From the NCBI GenBank assembly GCA_036557285.1, contig DATBHW010000081.1, forward strand, positions 50,356 to 114,355: a DNA stretch of 64,000 bases. Reading direction: 5' to 3'. This stretch comes from Ktedonobacterales bacterium (GTDB lineage: Bacteria; Chloroflexota; Ktedonobacteria; Ktedonobacterales; DATBGS01). Both the position numbers and the translations under genes were made by a program. The notes beneath the pieces are model-generated. The model was not told where the DNA came from. It saw nothing but the letters and a program-made list of their open reading frames with translations, and did not search any database. Below are positions 48,354-58,034 of the stretch, piece by piece (position 1 is the first letter of the stretch; each line of letters opens with the position of its first letter).

Positions 48354-48505
48354 CCGGATGCGCGATCTTGTGAAGCAAAAATCCCAGAACCAGGACCATC
48401 AAAAGCGTCCCAATGATGCGAAAGTTTTCGCTTTTTATTGCTGTCAAGGGCTTGACTCTTGATGATTTCTCTCGTATGATTGGGTCAAATGTTCCAGGAG
48501 GAGGT

Positions 48506-48721
48506 ATGCCAGAGATGACAATCACCGAAGCGGTTCGCAGTCATCCCGATATAAGCGCGGGTCATCTCACACGGCTCTGCCAGAAGGGTGCTATCCTGGC
48601 GCGGCGTGTGGGGCCGCTCTGGTTGGTGGATGTTGATAGTCTGGAGTTTTGGTTGGCCCATCGCCCGAAACGGGGCGGGTATCGCGGCAGGAAGCCGAAA
48701 GCTGAGGCCAACAGTGAGTGA
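48506..48721 (+). CDS. Small DNA-binding protein of the element
   Basis: 71 residues: TITEAVRSHPDISAGHLTRLCQKGAILARRVGPLWLVDVDSLEFWL is an excisionase/MerR-like winged helix, followed by a basic tail. The ATG at 48506 has AGGAGGAGGT directly upstream; a longer frame opens at 48413 but has no ribosome site. Confidence 0.7.
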   Translation: MPEMTITEAVRSHPDISAGHLTRLCQKGAILARRVGPLWLVDVDSLEFWLAHRPKRGGYRGRKPKAEANSE

Positions 48722-49052
48722 GAAAAAGATCAAGAAGCTCGCATTATCAACACTCGTGCTTGGGGGCGCCTCGGGAGTCACACTCCTTGGCGGCGTACTG
48801 GCAGTAGTGTTTCCGAGTGCTTTGTGGGCTTCCTTTACCCTCGTTGTCGTGGGCGTTGGGCTGACCTGGGTGCAAAAGGCCGTAGGCGACCGCGAACACC
48901 TTCAGGAACGGAAGCAAGATCAGAGACGAGCTATCTTCCAAACGCGGTATACGATGCTTGACGGTGATCGAATTCACCTGGAAAGCAACTTATACAGCAG
49001 AGGCGCCGCTCTCCCACCGGGCAAGCAGCCGAAAGATAAGGGTGAGGCATGA
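48714..49052 (+). CDS. Small membrane protein of the element
   Basis: 112 residues with two adjoining TM helices (LALSTLVLGGASGVTLLGGVLAVVF and LWASFTLVVVGVGLTWV) and a charged tail. It begins at GTG 48714 with GAGG six bases upstream and overlaps the previous stop. Function unknown. Confidence 0.65.
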   Translation: MSEKKIKKLALSTLVLGGASGVTLLGGVLAVVFPSALWASFTLVVVGVGLTWVQKAVGDREHLQERKQDQRRAIFQTRYTMLDGDRIHLESNLYSRGAALPPGKQPKDKGEA

Positions 49053-49483
49053 GTGAGCAGGATGATTTGTCAAAGCTGGTAAGCGAGCAAAACACGCTGC
49101 TGCGCGCTATGTGGACGGTGATACGCCAGCTTCGCGCGCACGCGTGGGAAGAGCAAGCACGGCGGAGCGAGGAGACGCACGTCTATCGGGTGCAGCTAGG
49201 GGGGAAAGGCCCTTTCCGTCCCTGGACGCGCCGGGATGGGTTTCTTGCTGAGCCAGGCGAACCCGCGCCGCGTCAGCCGAAACGTGCGCGGCAGCAGCAA
49301 TCAGACCCGTATTCACTCTTCATGACCTGTAAAGAGGTTGAAGCGGTGCTGCATATCTCAGGCCCGACGCGCTGGCGGCTCAAAAAGGCGGGTAAGCTTG
49401 TTCCTGCACGGGGGAACAGGTGGTATTCACGCAAGGACGTAGAAGCCTTTGCCCAGCGTAGAGAGGAATGCGACGATGCCTGA
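49049..49483 (+). CDS. Excisionase-like HTH protein
   Basis: 144 residues. The C-terminal 55 residues form a DNA-binding wing-helix (LFMTCKEVEAVLHISGPTRWRLKKAGKLVPARGNRWYSRKDVEAFAQ) like excisionases; the N-terminus is helical and charged. It starts with an ATGA overlap on the gene before and overlaps the integrase start, fitting a recombination directionality factor. Confidence 0.75.
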   Translation: MSEQDDLSKLVSEQNTLLRAMWTVIRQLRAHAWEEQARRSEETHVYRVQLGGKGPFRPWTRRDGFLAEPGEPAPRQPKRARQQQSDPYSLFMTCKEVEAVLHISGPTRWRLKKAGKLVPARGNRWYSRKDVEAFAQRREECDDA

Positions 49484-50624
49484 GACCAAAACGCGACGCG
49501 CCAATGGCGAAGGCACGTTCTTTGAGCGGCCCAATGGGCGTGTTCAGGGCCGCTTGCGCTTACCCGATGGCAGCCGACGCTCGTTCACGGGCCGGAATAA
49601 AACGGAAGTCAGCCGGAAGCTAGCAGAGGCTCGCCAGGCCGTGAAGCAGGGCTTGACCTTGCCTAAAGAGCGGCTCACGGTTGGCGTCTATCTCACGTCC
49701 TGGCTGGCGGGCAAACGCGCTAAACCCAAGACGCTGGCGGGCTATAGCGATGCGATCCGGTTGCATCTGCTTCCTGGTCTGGGGACAATCCCACTGGCCC
49801 GGCTCGATTGGAAACAGGTGGAAGCCTTCTATAAGGCGAAGGAAGAGGCCGGGCTATCCTCAACCTCCGTGCATCACCTGCATGGCGTCTTGCGCCAGGC
49901 GCTCAAAAAAGCGCAGCGGGTTGGGCTGGTAGCGCAGAATGTCACCGATCTGGTGGAAGCCCCCAGGATTCGCCCCAGGGAGATGCAGCCGCTGGATCGT
50001 GACCAGGCGCGTGCGTTTCTGGAGGCGGCGACAGGGGATCGCTTTGAGGCGCTCTATGAACTGGCCTTATCAACCGGCATGCGGCAAGGCGAGCTGCTGG
50101 CGCTGCATTGGAACGAGGTTGATCTGGAGGCCGGGCGGCTCACCGTGCGCTATACCCTTGCCAGTATCAGGGGCAGGCTCACCATCACCGAACCCAAAAC
50201 GCGTAGCGCCCGTCGCCAGATACTCTTAACGCCGCGCGTGGTTGCGGTCCTGCGCGCGCATCGGACATTCCAGAAAGAGGAGCTGCTGCGCCGGGGGGTC
50301 GCGTGGGACAAAGATACCCTGCTCTTCTCCACCTGGCAGGGCAAGCCGTTTCAGGCCACACACCTGCTGCGTGGCTCGTTCTTTCCCCTGCTGAAGTCGG
50401 CAGGGCTGCCCCATATCCACTTTCACGATCTTCGCCATACCGCCGCCACCCTGCTGCTGCTCAGCCCCAAGGTGAATGTGAAAGCCATTTCTGAGATGCT
50501 GGGGCATGCCAACGTGCGCACGACCTTAAGCATCTATGCGCATGTGCTACCAACCATGCAAGAGAACATTGTCGAGGCAATGGGCGCATTATTGGGCGCA
50601 AAGGGAGAGAGCCGCTATGCGTGA
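49476..50624 (+). CDS. int: Tyrosine integrase
   Basis: 382 residues. It has an N-terminal arm-type DNA-binding part (GTFFERPNGRVQGRLRLPDGSRRSFTGRNKTEV), a SAM-like core-binding domain (LTVGVYLTSWLAGKRAKPKTLAGYSDAIR) and the catalytic domain with Arg in STGMRQGEL, HDLRHTAATLLL, LGHANVRTT and Tyr in SIYAHV. It catalyses integration and excision of the element. The gene sits at the right end, next to the probable attachment site; its last codons contain two GGGCGCA repeats also seen at 44034-44051. Confidence 0.95.
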   Translation: MPETKTRRANGEGTFFERPNGRVQGRLRLPDGSRRSFTGRNKTEVSRKLAEARQAVKQGLTLPKERLTVGVYLTSWLAGKRAKPKTLAGYSDAIRLHLLPGLGTIPLARLDWKQVEAFYKAKEEAGLSSTSVHHLHGVLRQALKKAQRVGLVAQNVTDLVEAPRIRPREMQPLDRDQARAFLEAATGDRFEALYELALSTGMRQGELLALHWNEVDLEAGRLTVRYTLASIRGRLTITEPKTRSARRQILLTPRVVAVLRAHRTFQKEELLRRGVAWDKDTLLFSTWQGKPFQATHLLRGSFFPLLKSAGLPHIHFHDLRHTAATLLLLSPKVNVKAISEMLGHANVRTTLSIYAHVLPTMQENIVEAMGALLGAKGESRYA

Positions 50625-50665
50625 GCCAGCGTATCGCCTGGGGTATAGGGAGCAATGGCCTGCTG

Positions 50666-50680
50666 TATGCCAATCAGCAG
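50666..50680 (+). repeat. Candidate right attachment site
   Basis: TATGCCAATCAGCAG, partner of 43872-43886 (13 of 15 identical), 42 bases after the integrase stop and 20 bases from the hemL stop. Confidence 0.3.
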
Positions 50681-50699
50681 GCGCTCGCCCACTATTATA

Positions 50700-51995
50700 T
50701 CACCTGACGTCGGCGGCTCCGGCAAAGGCGATCCTGGCCGCCTGAATGGTGCGCTCGATCTCGGCCTCGTGGTGCGCCAGCGAGAGGAATCCGGCCTCGA
50801 ATTGCGATGGCGCAAGGTAGATGCCCTGGGCCAACATCGCCCGAAAGAACTGAGCGTAGCGTTCAACGCTGGCCGTTTTAGCGGTGGCGTAGTCTGTGAC
50901 TGGCTGATCGGTGAAAAAGGCGCAGAACATGGAGCCGACACGTGTCTGGGTGATGGGTACACCAGCGGATTTCGCTGCTGCCCCTATGCCCGCGACCAGG
51001 TGGGCCGAAAACGCCTCAAGCTGCTCGTAGATGCCAGGCTGCTGCAGCAGTTCAAGCTGGGCGATGCCTGCGGCCATCGCCAGCGGATTGCCGGAGAGCG
51101 TGCCCGCTTGATAGACCGGGCCAGCCGGAGCAATCAGGTTCATGATGTCGCGCCTGCCGCCATAGGCCGCCGCTGGCAGCCCACCGCCAATGATTTTTCC
51201 AAGGCAGGTGAGGTCAGGAGTGATGCTATACAACTGCTGTGCCCCGCCGTAGGCGACGCGAAAGCCTGTCATCACTTCGTCGAAGATGAGCAGCGCCCCA
51301 AAGCGCGTGGTCAGGTCACGCAGCCCTTGCAGATAGCCTGGCTCCGGGGGTACGCAGCCCATATTCCCGGCGACTGGCTCGACAATCACGGCGGCAATAC
51401 TTTCAGGGAACTCCTGAAAAAGCGCCTCAACTGCTGGCAGGCTGTTATAGGGCGCGACAAGCGTATCTGCGGTGGTAGGCGGTGGGACGCCTGGACTATC
51501 GGGGATACCCAGCGTCATCGCGCCGGAGCCAGCCGCGACGAGCAGAAAATCGGCGTGGCCGTGATAGCCGCCCGCAAATTTGATGATCTTATGGCGCCGG
51601 GTAAAGGCGCGCGCCAGCCGCAAGGCGCTCATCGTCGCTTCGGTCCCCGAATTGACGAAGCGCACCATCTCTACGGCGGGCAGGGCTTCGATAACCATCT
51701 CGGCCAGGCGCACTTCGAGCGCGGTGGGCGCGCCATAACTGGTTCCACGCGTGGCTGTTCGGGTGACAGCCTCGATTACGTGCGGGTGGGCGTGGCCGTG
51801 AATCAGCGGCCCCCAGGAGAGTACGTAATCAATATAGCGGTTGCCGTCAACATCATAAAGATAGGCACCCTCGCCGCGCTCGATGAAGCGCGGCTGGCCG
51901 CCTACCGCCTGGAAGGCGCGCACAGGGCTGTTGACTCCGCCGGGGATGATCTCGCGGGCGTGGGCAAATAATGTTTCGGATCGCTCGGTATTCAT
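50700..51995 (-). CDS. hemL: Glutamate-1-semialdehyde 2,1-aminomutase
   Basis: PLP enzyme that makes 5-aminolevulinate for haem in the C5 pathway. Signatures are [20 protein letters not shown] [57 protein letters not shown] and the lysine motif [10 protein letters not shown]. Length 431 aa is normal. The ATG at 51995 has AAGGA nine bases upstream; 40 upstream codons are open but not conserved-looking. The 3' end abuts the integrated element. Confidence 0.96.
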   Translation of the reverse strand: MNTERSETLFAHAREIIPGGVNSPVRAFQAVGGQPRFIERGEGAYLYDVDGNRYIDYVLSWGPLIHGHAHPHVIEAVTRTATRGTSYGAPTALEVRLAEMVIEALPAVEMVRFVNSGTEATMSALRLARAFTRRHKIIKFAGGYHGHADFLLVAAGSGAMTLGIPDSPGVPPPTTADTLVAPYNSLPAVEALFQEFPESIAAVIVEPVAGNMGCVPPEPGYLQGLRDLTTRFGALLIFDEVMTGFRVAYGGAQQLYSITPDLTCLGKIIGGGLPAAAYGGRRDIMNLIAPAGPVYQAGTLSGNPLAMAAGIAQLELLQQPGIYEQLEAFSAHLVAGIGAAAKSAGVPITQTRVGSMFCAFFTDQPVTDYATAKTASVERYAQFFRAMLAQGIYLAPSQFEAGFLSLAHHEAEIERTIQAARIAFAGAADVR

Positions 51996-52163
51996 CGGGA
52001 GGATTCCTTCCGCTGCTGGCTCATTGTGAGCGCCAGGCAAACCCTTGAGCGCCCAGGCAAGCGCGCCAGGGAACAAGACGCTGTATGGATAAAAGCAGCA
52101 TTTTGGGATAAGCATAGCAAAACTACCGGAAGCGCGCCATCCCGGCGGTGCTGAGCGGTTTGC

Positions 52164-52748
52164 TCAGAAGGCGACGGTCAGGATGCCGTAAACATCGGCT
52201 ACCTGCCCGGTGGAAGGAACAACCACTTCCCACCAGCTATACTGCGTGCCATCGGTAATGATAGCTCCGGTTGAGGTGGAGCCGCGCCCCTGCGCTCGCT
52301 GCCCAAAGGGGAGGATAAAGAGAATCGGCGCGGCGCTGTCGGGGCCTGCGCGTAGATTGCAGCCTGAGTGAAAGACACAGAGGACGGAGTTGGTTGCCCG
52401 GTGGATGCTGAATACCGGGACATAGCCGCTTTGCGTGTAGCCCGTCTCCGAGGGATAGGCCACATGCTCACAGGTGGAAGTGGCCGGGCCGAGGTCAACC
52501 AGATTAACTCCCTCTTGTATAGTGGTTGCCGTTGGGCCATTACAATTAGCCGCTACAAAAATGGCCTGGGTCTGGTTGACAATGACAATCGGGCTGCCAG
52601 AATTGCTGATCCCCGTGGAAGCCAGAGAGATATTACATCCGGCAAGGAGCAGCGCGGCGAGTGGCACAATGGCCGCCGCGCTGCGTTTCCAGGCAGCCGC
52701 CCTGGAAAACGCTAGCGCCGGGAGACATAATCGGACTTTGCTCTTCAT
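52164..52748 (-). CDS. Lipoprotein with SH3-like domain
   Basis: Signal peptide with lipobox LLLAGC (Cys38 from the chosen start), then about 155 exported residues with four cysteines and a C-terminal SH3-like stretch (GCNLRAGPDSAAPILFILPFGQRAQG..WWEVVVPSTGQVADVYGILTV). It probably sits on the outer face of the membrane. The start is uncertain: ATG 52748 or 52802. Confidence 0.75.
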   Translation of the reverse strand: MKSKVRLCLPALAFSRAAAWKRSAAAIVPLAALLLAGCNISLASTGISNSGSPIVIVNQTQAIFVAANCNGPTATTIQEGVNLVDLGPATSTCEHVAYPSETGYTQSGYVPVFSIHRATNSVLCVFHSGCNLRAGPDSAAPILFILPFGQRAQGRGSTSTGAIITDGTQYSWWEVVVPSTGQVADVYGILTVAF

Positions 52749-52941
52749 GGTATTCGGTGCGCCTTGTTCTGTGTTCTGCATGGCGGGCTTGCGGAAAGGC
52801 ATCGCCCGCGCCTATGCTTATTGGTATGGTGCTGCTGACATCAAGGAAGCCAGCAAAGCCTTTTTGCAAACTCTGTACCACCGACTGGGCGCTGTGCTCA
52901 AGCCCTCTCAACCGCTAGATAGGCCAGGAAGGGTCGTTTCA

Positions 52942-54378
52942 ATGGATAACCTCTCCTCCCAACAAAGCCCCGGCGTGGCAGACCTGCCCTCGCATGTGCT
53001 CCAGGCGCTGAGGGCGATTGTCGGGCCTGAATATGTGCTGCGCGACCCTGAAGATTTGTTGGCTTATGGGATCGATGGCACCTGGGTCGAGCGCGAGCCG
53101 CAGGTGGTCGTCCTGCCCAACAGCGCCGAGGAGATCAGCGCGATCTTGCGGCTGGCGAATGCCGAGCATATCATCGTCACGCCCAGAGGATCGGCGAGCG
53201 GCCTTTCTGGTGGGTCGCTGCCGACAGCAGGAGGCATTGCGCTCAGCCTGACTCGCATGAATCGCATTCTGGAGATAGATGTCGGTAACGCGGTCGTGGT
53301 CGTCCAGCCCGGCGTGATTACCGGCGATGTGCAGAAGGCGGTCGAGCAGGTGGGATTGTTCTATCCGCCAGATCCATCCAGCCTGAGCGTTTCGGCCATC
53401 GGTGGGAATGTTGCCGAGAATGCTGGCGGGGCGCGCTGCCTGAAATATGGCGTGACGAGCGATTACGTGATGGGTTTGCAGGTTGTGCTGCCAACCGGCG
53501 AGATCATTCGCACTGGCGGGCGGATGGTCAAGAACGTGACGGGCTATAACCTGCGCGCCCTCTTTACCGGCGCGGAGGGTACGCTGGGCGTGGTGACGGA
53601 GATTACGCTGCGACTCTTGCCCAAACCGAAATACGCGCTGACGGCGCTGGCTCTCTTTCCGCGATTGGAAGATGCCGCGGAAACGGTAACTGATATTATG
53701 GGGACCGGCATCATTCCGGCCAGCGTGGAACTGATGGATCAGACGACGGTACGCTGTGTGGAGGAACTGCTGCATATCGGCTTGCCGGTGGAGGCCGAGG
53801 CGCTCTTACTGTTTGCGGTGGACGGCGCCTATGAGCAGATCGTGCGCGACGAACTGGAGAGTATTGCCGCTGTCTGCCGGGCGCGGGGCGCGGCTGAGGT
53901 GCGCGTTGCTGAGAGTGCGGAAGAAAGTAACCAACTCTGGAAGGCGCGACGCTCGATTGCGCCAGCATTGGCGCGGCGTCGGCCTAATAAGTTGGGCGAA
54001 GATGTGAGTATCCCGCGCACCGCGATTCCGGCGATGGTCCGGGCTGTTCGGGAAATTGCCGCGCGCTATCAACTGGCGATCCCTGTCTTCGGGCATATTG
54101 GCGATGGCAATCTGCACCCCAACATCCTGTGTGATCGGCGCGACCGCGAGGAGATGGCGCGGGTTCGCCTGGCAGCGGCGGAAATCTTCGAGGCAGCGAT
54201 TGCGCTGGGCGGGACGCTCTCAGGCGAGCATGGCATTGGCCTGCTCAAAAAAGAGTTTTTGGAGCGTGATCTGGGCGCGGCGCAGGTCACGGCGATGCGG
54301 CGCATCAAGGCGGCGCTGGACCCACAGATGATCTTGAATCCGGGGAAGATTTTTCCTACCGGCCAGAGCGATTGGTAA
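52942..54378 (+). CDS. glcD: FAD-linked oxidase, glycolate/D-lactate dehydrogenase GlcD-like
   Basis: Oxidises 2-hydroxy acids. The FAD-binding-4 domain has VVVLPNSAEEISAILRLAN, TPRGSASGLSGGSLPTAGGIALSLTRMN and VQPGVITGDVQKAV..FYPPDPSSLSVSAIGGNVAENAGG; the C-terminal domain has VFGHIGDGNLHPNI and GGTLSGEHGIGLLKKEFL. 478 residues. The ATG at 52942 has GAAGGG nine bases upstream. No glcE or glcF is adjacent, so the electron partner is unknown. Confidence 0.92.
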   Translation: MDNLSSQQSPGVADLPSHVLQALRAIVGPEYVLRDPEDLLAYGIDGTWVEREPQVVVLPNSAEEISAILRLANAEHIIVTPRGSASGLSGGSLPTAGGIALSLTRMNRILEIDVGNAVVVVQPGVITGDVQKAVEQVGLFYPPDPSSLSVSAIGGNVAENAGGARCLKYGVTSDYVMGLQVVLPTGEIIRTGGRMVKNVTGYNLRALFTGAEGTLGVVTEITLRLLPKPKYALTALALFPRLEDAAETVTDIMGTGIIPASVELMDQTTVRCVEELLHIGLPVEAEALLLFAVDGAYEQIVRDELESIAAVCRARGAAEVRVAESAEESNQLWKARRSIAPALARRRPNKLGEDVSIPRTAIPAMVRAVREIAARYQLAIPVFGHIGDGNLHPNILCDRRDREEMARVRLAAAEIFEAAIALGGTLSGEHGIGLLKKEFLERDLGAAQVTAMRRIKAALDPQMILNPGKIFPTGQSDW

Positions 54379-54572
54379 GCGTTTCTTCAGTCTGATGGGC
54401 AGTGGTCTGGCGCTGCGCAGCCAGCTACTTCTCTTGCGAGGCGCTGATAAGCGTGCTACACTTTCAATGCAGCGATCTTCATAACTCCCCTGGTTATGGA
54501 AGTACAGAGCGCTGCGGCAATGTTTTCCGTCTTTTTCATCCCATGTCGTAATAAAGTGGAGAGAGTTCTTAC

Positions 54573-55583
54573 ATGGTAGCAACGCATGTTCCTATTCGCC
54601 CGCTGCTTCAGATCAATCTGGGCAGCGTGGCAAATGCAACCGATGATACACTGGGCAAAGTGGCGCAGGTGCTGGCGCACCGGCAAACCTGGCAGATCAG
54701 CCATATCGTTGTGCAGCGTGGGCTGTTCATGAAAAAGCTGCTCACCCTTCCGGCGGAGTTTATCAAAGAGGCGCGAGCCGATGGACTGTACCTCTCGCTG
54801 AAGGTAGATGATCTGCTGCAAAAGGCGCAGGCGCCCAAAGAACCCCTGCTGGCCCTCCAAGACGATCTACCAGTGGTTAGCAACTCGGAAAAACTGGGCG
54901 ACCTTTCAGAACTGTTCTTTGATGCCGAAACCCGCCGCCTGGCCTATCTGGTCGTTCATCGCCACGCCATCGCGGGCGGGGACGTTTTACTGAGTGGCGA
55001 TCAACTCGCTGACCTGCAAGCTGATCGCCTGGAAGTGAACGTTTCTCCCAAAGACTTCGCGCTGCTGCCGCGTTATCGCCCGGACCCGGAACTGGAGGAG
55101 GACGTGCGCCAGGCTCTCTGGGATTATCCTCGCCTGCGCATTGATCTTGGGGCTGTCAAGGCACATGCCCAGTGCAATGAAGTCTGGCTGCTGGGTCATG
55201 TCTCCAGCGACATCAATCGGCGTCTGATGGAAGACCTTACTCGCGCTGTGCCAGGAGTGCGCGACGTGCATAATGAGTTGATCGCGGATACTGATCTGGC
55301 GGTTGCTGTCGCTGGTGCGCTGGCGGAACACGAGGAGACGCGGGGCCTGCCAATCGGTGTGTACCCAACGCTGGGCGAGGTCTATCTGCGAGGTCTGACG
55401 CCGACGGAAGAGGCGAAGCAGGCTGCCGAGAAGGTGGCAACCGAGGCGCATGGCGTCAAAGCGATACATAATGAATTGATCGTAAGCGCCAGGACGGATT
55501 ATCTGCCCACGCTGGCGGGCGTGAACAATACCGAGGATATTGTTCCTGGCGGCGAGGGCGTCAAATCGAAACGATCGATCTAA
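54573..55583 (+). CDS. PRC-barrel and BON domain protein
   Basis: 336 residues: a duplicated PRC-barrel-like N-terminal part (DDTLGKVAQVLAHRQTWQISHIVV and KLGDLSELFFDAETRRLAYLVVHR), then two BON-like units (EEDVRQALWDYPRLRI..VHNELIADTD and GEVYLRGLTPTEEAKQAAEKVATEAHGVKAIHNELIV). BON domains bind phospholipid and PRC-barrels bind protein or RNA; the precise role is unknown. GGAGAG lies nine bases before the ATG. There is no signal peptide. Confidence 0.8.
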   Translation: MVATHVPIRPLLQINLGSVANATDDTLGKVAQVLAHRQTWQISHIVVQRGLFMKKLLTLPAEFIKEARADGLYLSLKVDDLLQKAQAPKEPLLALQDDLPVVSNSEKLGDLSELFFDAETRRLAYLVVHRHAIAGGDVLLSGDQLADLQADRLEVNVSPKDFALLPRYRPDPELEEDVRQALWDYPRLRIDLGAVKAHAQCNEVWLLGHVSSDINRRLMEDLTRAVPGVRDVHNELIADTDLAVAVAGALAEHEETRGLPIGVYPTLGEVYLRGLTPTEEAKQAAEKVATEAHGVKAIHNELIVSARTDYLPTLAGVNNTEDIVPGGEGVKSKRSI

Positions 55584-55628
55584 TGATTATTCCTGGCTCT
55601 TCTTGATATAGCTGAGGGTTCATCAATC

Positions 55629-56612
55629 ATGCTTGCACTGGCGCTTCCACTCTCCTTTTTTCTGGTGATATTAGAAACGGCGATTGGCTCGTTTATTGTG
55701 CTGTTTCTGCTTGATGTCTACGGCGGAGTGAGAACCGCGCGCCTGGTCGCGGCGACGAACGCCAAAGCCGTCAAAGCAGAGTCCGATGAATCGGCGGATG
55801 ATGAGACCAGGGAAAGCCCTAAGCCGCTCTCAGCCGCGCTGGCGGAAAAGCGCGGCGGGGTCACAAAAGGCTTTCTGGTTTTTCAGGGCATCCTGTATCT
55901 GCTGCTGGCGCTGCTCGCCTTCTGGTTTGGCTCTGTCTTTGCCACGGCAGAGGTCTTTGATGGGGTGAAGGGTTTTTATCAGCAATACCCCCTTGACCGG
56001 ACCTGGCTGGCCTATCAATTTACGCCGCTGCTCATTTTTATGGGGCTGCTGCTGGTCTATAATGTGCTGCTCTGGTTGAATCGCAGGCTGGCGCGCTGGG
56101 TGATCGGTGGGCTGGCTTGCCTGGTCGGCATAGCGGAATTGCTGGTGATTGGCATGGCTTATCGCCCGCTGGCGGCTGAGAGCCTGGGGGGCGCGCTGAC
56201 GATTGCGAGCATCTTTGTGGGCGCGCTGGCGCTGGGCGGGGTGCTGACGGCGATGCTGCTGGGCCACTGGTATCTGAACACGCCTACCGCCTCTGGCAAG
56301 CCGTTGGAGTTTGCCACGCTGGTAATGCTGGTTGGGCTGGGGCTGGAACTGATCTTCAGCTTTTTTATCCACAGCACCATTCCCGCCGGATTGCCGCAGA
56401 CGGGAACGCCGCCGATCTCAGCGGGGGGGCTGGATGTTATTCGCTTCATCTTTGGCTTTATCTTCACGCTGGGCCTGGGTATACTGGCCTTTCGCCTGAC
56501 GAGAGGGCGGTCCTTCCAGTCGGCAACGGGCATGCTCTATCTGGCGGTGGCGTTTGCCTTCACCGGGGAAATCATGACGCGCGGCCTCTTCTTCCTGCCG
56601 CCCACGCTCTAG
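55629..56612 (+). CDS. Multi-pass membrane protein, about nine helices
   Basis: 327 residues with hydrophobic helices throughout and one polar loop (about 45-80). Notable residues are LGHWYLN in helix six and a conserved-looking IHSTIPAG loop. It recalls a widespread Chloroflexota membrane family but I cannot name it. It begins 45 bases after the PRC/BON gene on the same strand. Confidence 0.75.
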   Translation: MLALALPLSFFLVILETAIGSFIVLFLLDVYGGVRTARLVAATNAKAVKAESDESADDETRESPKPLSAALAEKRGGVTKGFLVFQGILYLLLALLAFWFGSVFATAEVFDGVKGFYQQYPLDRTWLAYQFTPLLIFMGLLLVYNVLLWLNRRLARWVIGGLACLVGIAELLVIGMAYRPLAAESLGGALTIASIFVGALALGGVLTAMLLGHWYLNTPTASGKPLEFATLVMLVGLGLELIFSFFIHSTIPAGLPQTGTPPISAGGLDVIRFIFGFIFTLGLGILAFRLTRGRSFQSATGMLYLAVAFAFTGEIMTRGLFFLPPTL

Positions 56613-56661
56613 CCGGGCAGCCGTTGAAGCGAGCGAGGGCGCAGCGAAAGGGCGGTCTTTC

Positions 56662-57135
56662 GTGTCTCAATTGACTATTCAGGCAGTGACCCGCGCGAAC
56701 TGGCGCGCCGCTTTGCAACTGCGCGTCCTTCCTGAGCAGCAGCGGTTTGTCGCGGATTATTCCCCCATTGCGGCTCTTGTCCTGGCGAAAGCCTATGTTG
56801 GCGCTATGGGGTTGCAGTGGCTGCCCCATGTCTTCTACCGGGCAGAGGAGATGATAGGGTTTGCCGCGCTGGCACGCCAGGCCGAGGACAGCAGTTTGTA
56901 CTGGGTGCTGCATTTCTTCATCGACGCCCGCTATCAGGGCCAGGGATATGGCAAAGCGGCGTTGGAACTGCTGCTTCAAGAGGTTGAACAGCAGCATTCG
57001 GGCTGTCAGGTCATCCAGCTTACGGTCCATCCAGAGAATGTGGCAGCCCAGCGCCTGTATACTCAAGCTGGATTTCTTCCTGTCGGGGAGACGTTAGAAG
57101 ATGAGCCAGTCTATCGGCTGCGTCTGCCACGCTAA
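56662..57135 (+). CDS. GNAT-family N-acetyltransferase
   Basis: 157 residues with the acetyl-CoA motif DARYQGQGYGKAALELLLQE and VHPENVAAQRLYTQAGFLPVGE. The layout resembles BltD-type polyamine acetyltransferases, but the substrate is not proven. It starts at GTG 56662, about 50 bases after the membrane protein gene. Confidence 0.88.
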   Translation: MSQLTIQAVTRANWRAALQLRVLPEQQRFVADYSPIAALVLAKAYVGAMGLQWLPHVFYRAEEMIGFAALARQAEDSSLYWVLHFFIDARYQGQGYGKAALELLLQEVEQQHSGCQVIQLTVHPENVAAQRLYTQAGFLPVGETLEDEPVYRLRLPR

Positions 57136-57173
57136 AGTGGACCTGTGCTATCCCTGTGCTCTCTCCTTTGCCC

Positions 57174-57971
57174 CTATGCCTGCTCCTCCAGAAAGGCGTC
57201 GAGCGCCTGATTAAAGACTTCAGGCTGCTCAAGGTTGGCAAGGTGCGCGGCGTGTGAAATGATGGCAAGGCGGGCATTGGGGATACGCTCGGCCATGAAG
57301 TGAGCATCGGCAGGCGGCGTAAGTGTGTCCTCTGCGCCTCCCAGAACGAGCGTGGGGCAGTGTATCTGGGGCAGCAGATCGGTGGAATCTGGGCGAAGGG
57401 CCATGCCACGCAGCGTCTCCGCGATGCCGGTGGGAGTGGCGGCTTCCATCATAGCGCGCAGCCGGGCCGTTATTCCAGTTGGCTCTTGCAAGGTTTCAGG
57501 GGTGAGCATCAAGGGGAGTTGGCGCTCGGCTATTGCCTCGCTCCCCTGGCGCTCGGCCAGTTGGGCCATTTCCTCGCGGGCCGCTTTGCGGTCCTGGCTA
57601 TCAGCCTGGGGGCGTGTATCAGCCAGAATCAGCGCCCGCACGCGCGAGCTATATGCGCGGTAGAAGGCAAAGGCAACGTAGCCCCCCATTGAAAGCCCTC
57701 CCAGCACGCAATCTTCTATCTGGAGCGCGTCGAGCAGCGCGGCAATATCATCGGCCAGGGTTTCCATCAGGTAAGGGCCTTCCGGCACGTCGGATTCGCC
57801 AAAGCCGCGAAAATCGGGGGTGATGACACGACGCTTGCCGTTCTGCACCAGCGCGTTGATCTGGTGCGCCCACATCGAACGGTTACAGGGGAAGGCGTGC
57901 AGAAGAACCAGTGGTTTTCCCGCGCCCCACTCATCATAACCGAGGTGAATGTCATTTGCCTGGATGCGCAT
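57174..57971 (-). CDS. Alpha/beta hydrolase
   Basis: 265 residues with HAFPCNRSMW (oxyanion loop), DFRGFGESD, nucleophile elbow GGLSMGG (Ser), the acid in LGGAEDTLTPP and catalytic His in ISHAAHLANLEQPEVF. Similar to 3-oxoadipate enol-lactonase and related esterases; no pathway context is seen, so the substrate is open. Confidence 0.88.
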   Translation of the reverse strand: MRIQANDIHLGYDEWGAGKPLVLLHAFPCNRSMWAHQINALVQNGKRRVITPDFRGFGESDVPEGPYLMETLADDIAALLDALQIEDCVLGGLSMGGYVAFAFYRAYSSRVRALILADTRPQADSQDRKAAREEMAQLAERQGSEAIAERQLPLMLTPETLQEPTGITARLRAMMEAATPTGIAETLRGMALRPDSTDLLPQIHCPTLVLGGAEDTLTPPADAHFMAERIPNARLAIISHAAHLANLEQPEVFNQALDAFLEEQA

Positions 57972-58034
57972 TGATGCAATTCTCCTTCCTCCGATTTATT
58001 GCTTGATCATCAAGTAATACAAAAGGAGCAACCC

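Larger units (their letters stand above)
43872..50680 (+). mobile_element. Integrated replicon-like element (helicase/primase plus tyrosine integrase)
   Basis: About 6.8 kb with iteron-like repeats and an AT-rich segment at the left, a replication helicase-type gene, small HTH and membrane proteins in overlapping order on one strand, and a tyrosine integrase at the right end. Genes on both sides (YtxH, hemL) are of chromosomal type. Outer limits are set by a short candidate direct repeat and are approximate. No relaxase, FtsK/TraB, capsid or terminase gene is seen. Confidence 0.75.
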
